In this document: positions 17,001 through 25,568 of the stretch, one piece after another
How the letters are laid out: each line of letters starts with the position of its first letter
Position numbering within the stretch: the first letter of the stretch is position 1
NCBI GenBank assembly: GCA_036852015.1
Contig: JAANDG010000209.1
Location: 62,001-126,000 of the forward strand
Direction of reading: 5' to 3'
Origin: Pelodera strongyloides
Taxonomy: Eukaryota > Nematoda > Chromadorea > Rhabditida > Rhabditidae
Length of the DNA stretch: 64,000 nt
The notes under the pieces: generated by a model
What the model was told of the DNA's origin: nothing
The model's database searches: none
The model's input: the letters and a program-made list of their open reading frames with translations, nothing else
Program-made: the position numbers and the translations under genes

Positions 17001-20000
17001 GGGAGCAGCCTCATGCATTCACAAGACGACGTCTATTTTGCTTTACGAACCCAAAGTTGGCGAACGTAGATCCTGTGGGGGCGGTCAGCTCCAGGGTCTC
17101 CGCATCCGGAGGCGGGCCAGCGTGCTCAGGCGGGGCAATACCCTCCGCGCCAGCCTAGTATAAAAGGAGGTTCAACAGTTCGATAGTTTGTTAGGATTTT
17201 GTGGACAAGTACGGAACGTTTTTTAACAGCCAAAATACCCATTGCGTCCAAAATCCGAAAGAACACTATTTGCAATCTTTGCAAGTCTAACAAATAATGG
17301 GGTTTGCAAGTATGCCAAAAACCGCGAGTTTTCCTTGCAAGTATCAATTCGCAAAATCGTGTGCTTTTTACACCAATTTACCGTAACTTTGACACATCCA
17401 CACTATAGAAAATCCGCCGACAAAGCAAATCATTTGTCGGACAAATGGTCCCGTGGCGATCGGTCGTAAAAACTGCCTGTAGATATGTTCGTGTAGTGCC
17501 AAGATACGGTAAATTTTTCGATACTTGCAAGGAAAATCGGGCATACTTGCAAACCCCATTATTGTCAAGTGAATGAAGCCAGAAAATGAGTTCACAAAGG
17601 GAAACAACAAGAGATGACACGATGAAATATAGGAAAGCAATAAACCGTTATTTGCTGACAAAATGGCTAAATAACAATATCTGCTGTGCGACGTGCGTTC
17701 ACTAATTTCCTATTTTTTCCTCAATAAGAATAAGAAAATGGCAATAACATACACATAATACAACACTAACCACACACACAAAACGCAAGATGCCATAAAA
17801 AAAAACAGGTGATCCTTAGCACGTGTTTTGCAGTCGCTGGCTCTCTATATACTGTCGTGTAGCCCACTGAGTACAACCAGTTGCCGTATGCACGAATACG
17901 CCGGAGTATACCTCCATTCATTGTCCCCTTTTTCTATTACTTTTGCGGAAGGCTTGGAAGGTTACTCCCAGCTTCTTCGTGCACACCGCACAACAAATAC
18001 AGTACACCTCCTTGTTCACCTACCCTAACCGGAGTGCGATCATCTGTGAGGCCGGGGTGTGGGCGTGGTGGTCATCATCATCGTCTATCTGTAGCAAGGG
18101 TGACTGATCCTCTCCCGCTCCCGGGCGACCCGACGAACTGCCTTCGAGCCTCCATCGATTGTCGTGTTCCACCCAAAATACACGGCACAACAATAAACTA
18201 ACAAACATTGCTAACTCATTCACATCACATCACCATGACATTCAAATTTAGAAACTGTGCACCTAAGCGCGAAGAAGAAATAAGAAGTACAATAATAGAT
18301 GAAAAGCAACGGCTCACTAAAACGAGGCTACAACTGGACGACACAAATTACCTACATGGATCTACGCAAGCGAATTTACACTACTACAGGTGGTTGCGTG
18401 GTTGGTGATTCGTGACTTCTAACTTCTAATAAAATAGTGTACAGTACGCCGTGCAAAGCGTGCACCATTCACAAAGACACACAGAAACCAAAAAAGAAAG
18501 AGAAAAGTCAGACAATCATAATAATTCATAATACTGAAGTATATGAATGAAGAAACGATAACTTATTGTATACCAAGTAGAGAAAGCCTATGATATGAAC
18601 TGGAGTAAAAAAAGGCGGTGTATATTTATATACCCTATTGATTACGCTCAAATTCGATGCGGGTCAAATGAAGCAGTGATGAAGTAAGTTAGCAGTTATG
18701 CGTAAATAAACGTTAAACCTTCACCATAACCCGAGAAGAGAAAGTTAGTCACCAAGCAAAACCCGAAATAAAACCGTCAACAAACAAGTGGAATTTAGAG
18801 ACCCCTTGAAATGAAATAATTTGGATCGTTCCCCCGCTAAGTTACAAACAAAATTACCACGTTTTGTTCTGTTTTAATGTTGTAAGATTCTAATATCTGA
18901 AAAAAAGATGCGAACCAGAAGAACTTTAAGCAAGAACTAAGTAAGAACATCAAAATTGAAAACTGAACACAAAAAAAACCAACCTCTTCAAAGAAAGTTT
19001 GTGTCTTGCGTAAAATATGCTTCAGTTCCGTGAGCTCACTAAAAGGAAACATTAACAGCAAGTAAATAATTTTAAATTTAAATAAAAGACCATCAAAATG
19101 ACAGAGAAGAGTAGACAAGCAAAGAGTACGTATGCATATGTATTACTCGTACTTGTGTTATTTCAATTTTTTGTTAAATATATCAGATATATTTTTATTA
19201 CACAGTTTGTAAAACACCGTGATTGTATTAAATAAAATAAAAAACGAACCTGAAATTCTTCTTCAAAGTCTCCTCATTCTGATTGACTTCGCGTAGTTCG
19301 TTCTCCAACTTTTCGAACGTTGCCTGAAGGTCTTTTGTTAAAGCGAAATACGGGCCGGTTTTTGAAACGCATCGTGGATCGTGGATAACTGAATTCTTAC
19401 GTATTTCTGCTAATTTGCTCGAATTTAGCGCGATTTAAGCTGCATAGAAAGCTGGTCTACTCGATGCGTTCCAAAAACCGGCTGGTATTTCGCTTTAAAG
19501 TTATAAATAGTCCGCTGAGTCCTCTCAAGATGTTTACACCCCAATTAATTTCCGCATAGACGTACATATGGATCTCACAACTATGATCCCCGTTTCACGA
19601 AACGAATAAATCGTTCCCTTTTCGCTAATTACAAATTAAGATTTCACGTCAATGACGTCAATAATAGTTTTCTAATTTCTTAAGTTTCCTTATATGTTTA
19701 TGTTTCTTTTTTATTAAATAATTAAAATATAGAAACCGCACCTCCAAGTCTATCATCTCTCTGGGTTGTGGAGCGTCGGGATTCTCTCCAGTGTCCAGCA
19801 TTGGAATCTGATCCTTTTTGATCTCACGCTCAAGGAATCCTGAATTATAAGTTTTAATAATAATACATACAATAATTTAACATCACATGTACCCTCCAAT
19901 AACAATCATAAGAATCATAGTTACCTGACCGTAAGCGACAAACTTCGGGTTTACAACAAGCTTGTTAGATTAGCTATACTTCCCATCCTAGACTTCACTT

Positions 20001-21073
20001 CACGTTCAAAATTATACAATATTCTTTCGAGTTTCAACAACACAATTCAGTCACTTTTCGATCTCGAACCAACTAGTTCCTTTTCCGTGTTCTAGCCAAT
20101 TTTTCGTCTTTTCAGTGAAAAAAGAAAAAGACCATCGCTTCTCCGTTGGTTATTGGGAACAATAGATCTAACAGGTTTTCGAGCTTTTGATGGATGAGCG
20201 TAGGAAGAAAGAGAATCAATTCTCGGGAATAAGGCTATTATTACACATGATAAGTGTTCAGTATTCGCACTCATATAAAAAGTAGATGATAAGCAGCGAG
20301 ATACTAACTCGGGCTATTAAGATAAATACTTGTAGGTTTCAACACAGCTCAATCCAAACTTTTCTTACATTAATTAGTACTCTGGTAGTCTGGTACTCCC
20401 CCGAATGCAAATTGTAATTGTATAATTGTAATTTCTGGTCTTTGAGGATTTGACCCCCGACCCTCAGCGTAAGATATTTAGTGACCCAGACGGTGTTGGT
20501 TTTTTTTATTATCAGTGTCCGACCCTGTGGACTGCTGATAAGATTATCTTCAGTATTTTTTGTTATCAAAATGTTGGTAACTTCTAATCAAGAGAGATGG
20601 TGGTTTCATAATTAATGGTCCTGGTCACAAAGAAAACAAGGCCGGAATTCTAATAAAAAAGTAGTCTATTAGATATAGAAGTCAACAATAGAACAATAAT
20701 AAATTCCACAAAACATACGTAATTTTCGCTCCATTTCATCACAACGGCGCACTTCATTTACATATTTTCTTTGAAAGGCGCTTGCGTCGGGGTTTAACTA
20801 AAACAATTCCATGTAAGAAAAGAATTATAGAAGGTAACGTATTCTCCTTAAGGATCCCTAATGAGTAAGAAATACAAGCCTAGAGATGACAAAAATGACA
20901 TTAGATGAGAAAAATAAGCAACGAACATCTCTAAACTGGACGAGTCCTAGCTCCCCAAGTTCCGCGACACAGTTGTAGGCGGCCTCGCTCTGTATGAAGA
21001 GCTGTGCCTTACACATTTCCTCCGACCGGAAGATACCCGGCTTCTCCGCCGCGGACGGCGCAGAACCAAGCAT
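8035..21073 (-). CDS. unc-32: V-type H+-ATPase 116-kDa subunit a (V0), complete
   Basis: This is the membrane stator subunit that forms the proton half-channels and couples V1 to V0. Complement exons: 20927..21073, 20719..20797, 19742..19839, 19250..19323, 18984..19038, [4-type alternatives], 16124..16250, 15701..15783, 15514..15561, 15235..15319, 14918..15039, 14694..14745, 14210..14360, 13786..13925, 12937..13028, 12543..12672, 12061..12218, 11725..11845, 11447..11536, 11099..11176, [7-type alternatives], 9485..9586, 9109..9226, 8413..8584, 8035..8140. Every junction keeps phase, giving about 882-903 residues, normal for the family. Landmarks: N-terminal [75 protein letters not shown], and the proton-path helix [16 protein letters not shown] with its essential Arg. 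The start is the ATG 12 nt after a TTTCAG acceptor. Assignment to unc-32 rather than vha-5, -6 or -7 rests on the alternative exons and on tpk-1 and trxr-2 next door. Confidence 0.97.
10241..10420 (-). CDS. unc-32: unc-32 mutually exclusive exon, 7-type, second copy
   Basis: It encodes 60 residues, phase 0 at both ends: [20 protein letters not shown], then [11 protein letters not shown] and a polar tail rich in Q, S, D and N. It is homologous to the exon at 10749..10871, so the two replace each other at the transmembrane helix and loop before the HGHG-rich linker. The acceptor is GTGTTGCAG and the donor is GTTCTG. Exclusive use is inferred from homology and equal phase, and from what is known of C. 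elegans unc-32. Confidence 0.85.
10421..10440 (-). promoter_or_regulatory. GU-rich acceptor tract of the 7-type second exon
   Basis: The minus-strand bases before the exon read GTATTTGTGTTGTGTTGCAG. This resembles the UUGUUGUGUUGU elements that I recall as sites for the neuronal CELF protein UNC-75 in C. elegans unc-32. Binding here is inferred. Confidence 0.55.
10607..10612 (-). promoter_or_regulatory. UGCAUG (FOX-1 family) element between the two 7-type exons
   Basis: CATGCA on the plus strand gives TGCATG in the transcript. It lies in the intron between the two alternative exons, about 137 nt downstream of the first. UGCAUG is the known site of ASD-1/FOX-1, which regulate unc-32 exon 7 choice in C. 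elegans. Confidence 0.6.
10749..10871 (-). CDS. unc-32: unc-32 mutually exclusive exon, 7-type, first copy
   Basis: It encodes 41 residues, phase 0 at both ends: [20 protein letters not shown], then [20 protein letters not shown] and L. The acceptor is TTGTAG and the donor GTATTC. It shares the [13 protein letters not shown] core with the downstream copy and lacks that copy's long polar tail, so the two isoforms differ by 19 residues in the loop. Confidence 0.88.
13096..13547. repeat. 452-bp palindromic MITE in an unc-32 intron
   Basis: The ends are AAAGGGAGAGGCCCACGAG and its inverse, flanked by TA on both sides (TTTAAA at each junction). The inverted arms extend about 150 bp each, through TTGCACGGAATGTCCGG and TCGGCCAGGCACCGTA. 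It lies in the intron between exons 13786..13925 and 12937..13028. Relatives are at 60391 and 63721. Confidence 0.92.
16384..16393 (+). repeat. G10 homopolymer in an unc-32 intron
   Basis: Ten consecutive G between exon 16124..16250 and the alternative exon 16562..16659. In the transcript it reads as ten C. Confidence 0.95.
16562..16659 (-). CDS. unc-32: unc-32 alternative exon, 4-type, third copy
   Basis: It encodes [20 protein letters not shown], then [12 protein letters not shown] and the first two bases of an Arg codon. The acceptor is GTGCAG and the donor GTAGGC. The phases fit exon 18984..19038 (ending FFEE) and exon 16124..16250 (starting FVAGV). It is an acidic, His-rich linker in the cytosolic N-terminal domain, at the place where C. 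elegans unc-32 has exons 4A to 4C. Confidence 0.85.
17051..17154 (-). CDS. unc-32: unc-32 alternative exon, 4-type, second copy
   Basis: It encodes [20 protein letters not shown], then [15 protein letters not shown], joined in phase to FVAGV. The acceptor is ATACTAG and the donor GTTCGT. It is Pro- and Ala-rich, unlike the other two copies; the NFGFVAG junction resembles the RLGFVAG of vertebrate a1. It is GC-rich compared with the introns on either side. Confidence 0.85.
17293..17563. repeat. MITE in an unc-32 intron, AATAATGGGGTTTGCAAG family
   Basis: The left end AATAATGGGGTTTGCAAG is repeated inverted at the right end, with a second matching segment (CCTTGCAAGTATC / GATACTTGCAAGG) inside. 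It lies between the second and first 4-type exons. The inner part CGTGTAGTGCCAA recurs in the element at 30749. Confidence 0.85.
18030..18170 (-). CDS. unc-32: unc-32 alternative exon, 4-type, first copy (5' edge unresolved)
   Basis: The reading frame has [27 protein letters not shown] and [13 protein letters not shown], ending in two bases of an Arg codon that join in phase to FVAGV; the donor is GTTAGG. The acidic and His-rich composition matches the third copy. No AG gives the required phase 0 at the 5' side: candidates at about 18160 shift the frame into a stop, and the next AGs lie further upstream in other phases. The start given is approximate. The exon may use a weak acceptor or be inactive. 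Confidence 0.6.
19341..19495. repeat. MITE close to an unc-32 acceptor, AAAGCGAAATAC family
   Basis: A 155-bp element whose ends AAAGCGAAATACGGGCCGG and the inverse of CCGGCTGGTATTTCGCTTT are flanked by TA. Its left end is 17 nt from the 3' splice site of exon 19250..19323, so the element supplies the likely branch-site region. Confidence 0.9.
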
Positions 21074-21085
21074 TTTGGCACAAGT

Positions 21086-21091
21086 CTGAAA
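21086..21091 (-). promoter_or_regulatory. Acceptor site 12 nt before the unc-32 ATG
   Basis: TTTTCAG lies immediately before a 12-nt leader and the start codon, the same arrangement as tpk-1. It is compatible with SL1 trans-splicing or with a 5' UTR intron. Confidence 0.6.
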
Positions 21092-21869
21092 ATTAACATA
21101 ATGAATGAAGTGACGAAAGAACAATCCATACGACCATTAATTTCGAGGTAGAAAAAACAGGTGTAAAAAACAGCATCATTCATAATTCTGGGAGTTCATC
21201 AAATTAAGCAGTCATTGACATCAGCCATTTCCATTTCTTTATCGGAACGAAACCCAAAACAAAGACAGAAATTGGGATAATTAATATTGATGTGAAAATC
21301 ATATGAAACAAGTAACGGGGAAGAATCAACATATGAAAGACATGAATGGTGAATCACTGGTTCTATTCGTCAACCACCCGATCGATGCAAGCACATAACG
21401 ACAGGGAAAGAAACAGAAAACGAAAGAACTGCAACGTGTCACACGCGAACATATGATCCAACGACCAGACTGGTCTGCATTTTATTAAACTAGACAACTA
21501 GACATAGAAATAAAACAACCAACTCAACTCATCAGCAGTGCACAAAATGTAACAGAGCACATCAAAGAAATCTGGAAACTTGTAATAATTGTGCTTTTCG
21601 GGAGGATATACTATAGTGAAATGTAATGCGGACTGTTTACAACATTGATGTATAAACAAGGCCACGCAATCAAATCAAATAAATGTGACTAGTCAGTTAG
21701 CATAAAGAAAACTGGGACAGAGTACCCGCAATCCAACTGTTGCGACAACAATTATGCTAATGATATGACAGACAGATCTGAACAACAACATAATATAAGA
21801 ACAAAAAGCAAATGAAAACAAACAAAGGAATTGAATTCATCGAAAAAATCCGAGGAAAATCAAATGGGC
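21092..21869. other. Presumed unc-32 outron or promoter, no gene seen
   Basis: AT-rich sequence without a supported coding segment or obvious repeat. It should carry the unc-32 outron and promoter. Confidence 0.4.
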
Positions 21870-22156
21870 GTTTCTGAGGGCGCGTTCGGGATTGATTTTC
21901 CGAAAGGAAACTCGGCCAAATCCTCGTTCGGGATGGACTTTTTGGAAACGTTCCAATGCTTGGAGAAAACCAAAAATACAGTATGAATTAGCTTGCGAAA
22001 AACGTTTCCCGCGCATATTTTTCAAATTTTCCATGCTAATTCATACTGTATTTTTTGTTTTCTCCAAGCATTGGAACGTTTCCAAAAAGTCCATCCCGAA
22101 CGAGGATTTGGCCGAGTTTCCTTTCGGAAAATCAATCCCGAACGCCGCGCCCTGAA
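21870..22156. repeat. Near-perfect long palindrome (MITE), about 285 bp
   Basis: Two arms of about 120 bp are almost exact inverse copies around a short centre near 22010. The arms contain TTCGGGATTGATTTTCCG, AAACTCGGCCAAATCCTCG and ACGTTCCAATGCTTGGAG and their complements. No TTTAAA ends are visible, so it belongs to a family other than the TA MITEs. A transcript would fold into a long dsRNA hairpin. Confidence 0.92.
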
Positions 22157-24486
22157 AAATCAAATTAACTCATATGATTTGGTCGTAATTAGGAGCACTG
22201 CGTTTGAGTAATATGCTAATTTATTCAAATTGTTTTTTTTTTCTGTAAAAAAGCGGTATTTCAGTTGGAGTATTGATTCTGTTTTGGGTCCTAAACCAAA
22301 TAAAGGAACCCTAAGAGGACATTTCGAGAGAAGAAAAAACTCCGAGCGTTTGCGCTCGAACAGGGCCTTTCAAGGGAAAAAGAACCGAAATGAGGGGAAG
22401 GGTGAGAGATTGCGGGAGTGAGGAGACAGACGACAACGAAAGCGAATTGAAATCGATTCTGACGTAGCAGCCTACGGGCTTTCGGGAGAGAGTGAGAGAG
22501 AGAGAAATGAGAGAGCGAGATAGAGAAGCGCATTGACTGGACCACTGGACCCCGAACGAGCACCTGGACCTGGGTCCCACATAAGGGACCTTTCTATGGA
22601 ATTCCACACTGAAATGTGGTAAGGAAGGGCTTCAACCCTCGGATCCTCGGATGTACTTCCCGACCAACCACGATTTCCGACGGATCATGGCCAGAATGTT
22701 GTACCGCGGCGCACGGTGCGCGCTCTTCCCGCACATTCGTGGCGTGTGCCCATTAGTCAGACGGATCCTCGAGAATCTGCAAACTATGACGCATGCGACA
22801 ATTGTATCGCCCAAAATTTATCTTTAGAGGAAAAAGAATGACATAAACAGCCAAAATAAGAAAAAAATTTAAACCCTGTGCCTATGAGATTTCGCTCTTG
22901 TGCCGGCATTTATGTTGTTGTCAAGGCTAACATATGGCGCACTTGCGGCGCTTTCTTTGGAATTTTGCAGCCAACAAGAAAATTGGTAGCGCAACGACAC
23001 GCCGTGCAGACGGGTGCGAAAAAAGTGTCACGCCGTTGGGATATGGCGTGCCAGGTTGCACGCCGAACCCACGCGGTGTGCGCGCCGTAGCATTGCCAAA
23101 TGCACTTTGCGCGCCGTTATCACGACCAAGTTTCGCCAGTGGATGGAGCGAGGAGCGCGACAAGTGCGTCCAAACATATAAAATGGTTCGCCATGCCTCT
23201 ACCGGTGTCTCGTGAAAGGATACTCAGCGGGAACCCGGCGGTAGGTACACATTTATTTATTCATTAAATAACACCACAGGGTGTGCATCACAATGAAATG
23301 ATGAAAAGAAAGTAGTATATAACTCGTCGTGTTGTCGTTGATTAGCAAACTGTTTTACACATGATAGTTTTCAATGAGGTGTGTAGTTGCGCAACAAAAT
23401 AGTTGAGCAACAAAAGTACGCTTAACCGTATAGATATTTCGGGAGTGTTTGCTTTTGTAGAATTGAGCAGCGACGTGATTTGGCTTGAGAATATTCAGAA
23501 CAATGTACACAGAAAAGCTATATAAGTTAAAATATGGAACAGCGGGAAGAAAACGTCTTGATGGGCGAAAAGACAAACAAGTATGAGTGTTAAAGGGAGC
23601 CATATGATGCCGTGTACGGTAAGTATCAACGTCAATATTAGCGTTGTTTATTAGTCATCGTTCACTACATGTGCTGTCATTAGTTAGTCAGTTGATAAAC
23701 AGTTGGTCCTCAGTCTACCGACCGTCAACTGTGACGCAGCGTTGTGGTCACAGAAAATGTTTTATGTTGATAGCTCCCGTCAACATCCCTGTGCTTTCCA
23801 TGTCTTTGCATTTGCATTCTTATTTTGGAATACAACTGTATTCAAACAAACATGATTCACGGTTCAAGCACGTTTATATGTTTATTCTTTATCAAACAAT
23901 TTATAAAAGCACAAATAAAAGTTTTAAAGTTAATCCGTGAGTCCAATTGCAATGCAGCATATATAGAAGATCCAAGCTCATCCCAGAAGACCACCCACGG
24001 CGCCACTGAAATTATGAATTATGAGTGTTTTATTTACTATTTGGATACATTGAAACTGAAACACTGAAACTGCGAAGAAGTGGCCAGAATGAGCGCAAGC
24101 TGCTTGCGAACCGAAGATTTCTGAATCATGTTGTGTTTTCGCGTCATAAGACTACCGCAACTCATGGCGAAATAGCTCCATTCAAAATGAACAAGCCTAC
24201 TTTGTTCAGACAGCTCCTAACCTATAGGCCTATAGGTTTTGCATTTCATGTGTATACTGATTGTACGATGAGTGCGATAACCTCGCGGCTCTCAATTTGC
24301 TCACAAGCTGACCTCACCAGTCTCTTCGAGTTTCATTGAGTATGCTGCATCCTTTTGCACGAACCTGGCGATTATTACCAACACTTGTGCCTACCCACAG
24401 TTTCGTCTAGTTTTCGGCCAGGGTTCCCCACCGCGCGCCATCCCAATTTCGGCTCATTTTTGAACAAATAGATAAGACCAAATGCC
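22157..24486. other. Intergenic region without a supported gene
   Basis: It contains a purine-rich GAGAGA stretch (about 22390-22530), a GC-rich block (22690-23160) and otherwise AT-rich DNA. A segment at about 23240-23350 resembles 28972-29080 (both have TTATTAAATAACACC and GTCGATTAGCAA-like parts), so it is a dispersed repeat. No exon with splice sites was found. Confidence 0.4.
22690..23160. repeat. GC-rich block with repeated GCGCAC/GGCGC words
   Basis: It is dense in GGCGCAC, GCGCGC and ACGCCG words, such as TGGCGCACTTGCGGCGC. The same vocabulary recurs at 25735-25860 and 31905-32085. No coding or RNA assignment could be made. Confidence 0.5.
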
Positions 24487-24660
24487 TCACCCGCCTAGGC
24501 CCATTCCTCCCAGTCCTCCTCCCATTCCTCCTCCCATTCCCATTCCTCCTCCTCCTCCCGGGGACTGTCCCCCATATCCACCATTCGCTCCAAGACCCAC
24601 ATTCAGAAGGCACTGGGCCACAGCAATAAGAGCAACGATGCAGAACAAATACTTGAACAT
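24487..24660 (-). CDS. Small secreted glycine-rich peptide
   Basis: A single-exon gene of 57 residues. MFKYLFCIVALIAVAQC is a clear signal peptide, with cleavage likely after Cys17. The mature part begins LLNVGLGANGGYGGQSPGGG and continues as G-rich repeats GMGMGGGMGGGLGGMGLGG. It therefore enters the secretory pathway and is probably released or laid down in cuticle. Nematodes have many such peptides (GRSP, caenacin and NLP families, some antimicrobial). The Gly-Met repeat without YGG blocks fits none I can name, so no symbol is given. No intron is needed: start and stop lie in one frame. The plus strand has a proline-rich open frame that is only its shadow. Confidence 0.8.
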   Translation of the reverse strand: MFKYLFCIVALIAVAQCLLNVGLGANGGYGGQSPGGGGGMGMGGGMGGGLGGMGLGG

Positions 24661-25568
24661 ATCTGCAACTACTCATTTTTCTTTTCATTAATGATCCACA
24701 GCGAAATAAACATAAACAATGAGCTGACCATAAAGTAACCAATGTTTTAGTAACTAAATCAATGTTTTTCCACACCATATACAGTTATAAACTAACAAGC
24801 AAGAAGGAGACAGAAATACATAGATGATACAATAAAGAATAGGTTCTAATGCTTGTAAACCACAGATGTAAGGACACTGGATTCGCAGTGCAGTTGTTAA
24901 ATAACACTAAATTCACCTCCCTATTTATACCAAATAATGCGCTTTTTATTTGCCAAATATTTTGCTTTTCCGTAAATAATCAAAACAGATCATCCATCAA
25001 AATGATCATTATCATACGGTTTCGGCGAGAAAACGGCGAAAGTAAAATAAACTGTTTACGTTTACGAAAACGCATTGAACTCGGTGTAGTACAATAACAA
25101 GCAAACACATCAGCTCAAACATCAGAAAACTGACTTCGGAGACATTTTTCTTTTAGAAAATAGATAAAATATCATTGATAACGGTCTTTGTTACTATATA
25201 CCTAGACTCCGAGACGTTGCGAGATTTTCGGTGATCCTGTCAGCTATTCTAAATCAAACAATTTCTATGTAATTAAACTCTTTTTCTTTATAAACATACA
25301 GATAAAATTCACACGAATCAAGCATTTATGAAGCACATTCACATTTCTATTTCTTAATTTTTCATATTATATGTGCAATTTTCGTGCAGAGAATCACACT
25401 GGATTCTTGGAGACCCCATAATACAGTTTACAATGTATACACATTATCTCGGCAATTAGACCTTTCGCGGCTGACCAGGCCGTAATTCGTGGATCGAGCA
25501 CTTGTCTGTGTGAGAAGTATTCTTTCAATGCAATAAATCACAAATAAAAACAATATTTATTAAATTTC
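24661..25568. other. Spacer between the unrecognised gene A and the glycine-rich gene
   Basis: AT-rich DNA with the gene A polyadenylation signal (AATAAA on the minus strand, about 25556-25561). It should also hold the promoter of the small secreted peptide. No TATA box stands out. Confidence 0.4.

Noticed and set aside
22651..22827. 58-codon plus-strand frame starting MYFPTNHDFRRIM
   Set aside because: It lies in a GC-rich block with few stops by composition, has no homologue I know, and no splice or polyadenylation context.
24482..24691. Proline-rich open frame on the plus strand
   Set aside because: It is the complement of the glycine-rich secreted peptide, which has a signal peptide and a proper start and stop.
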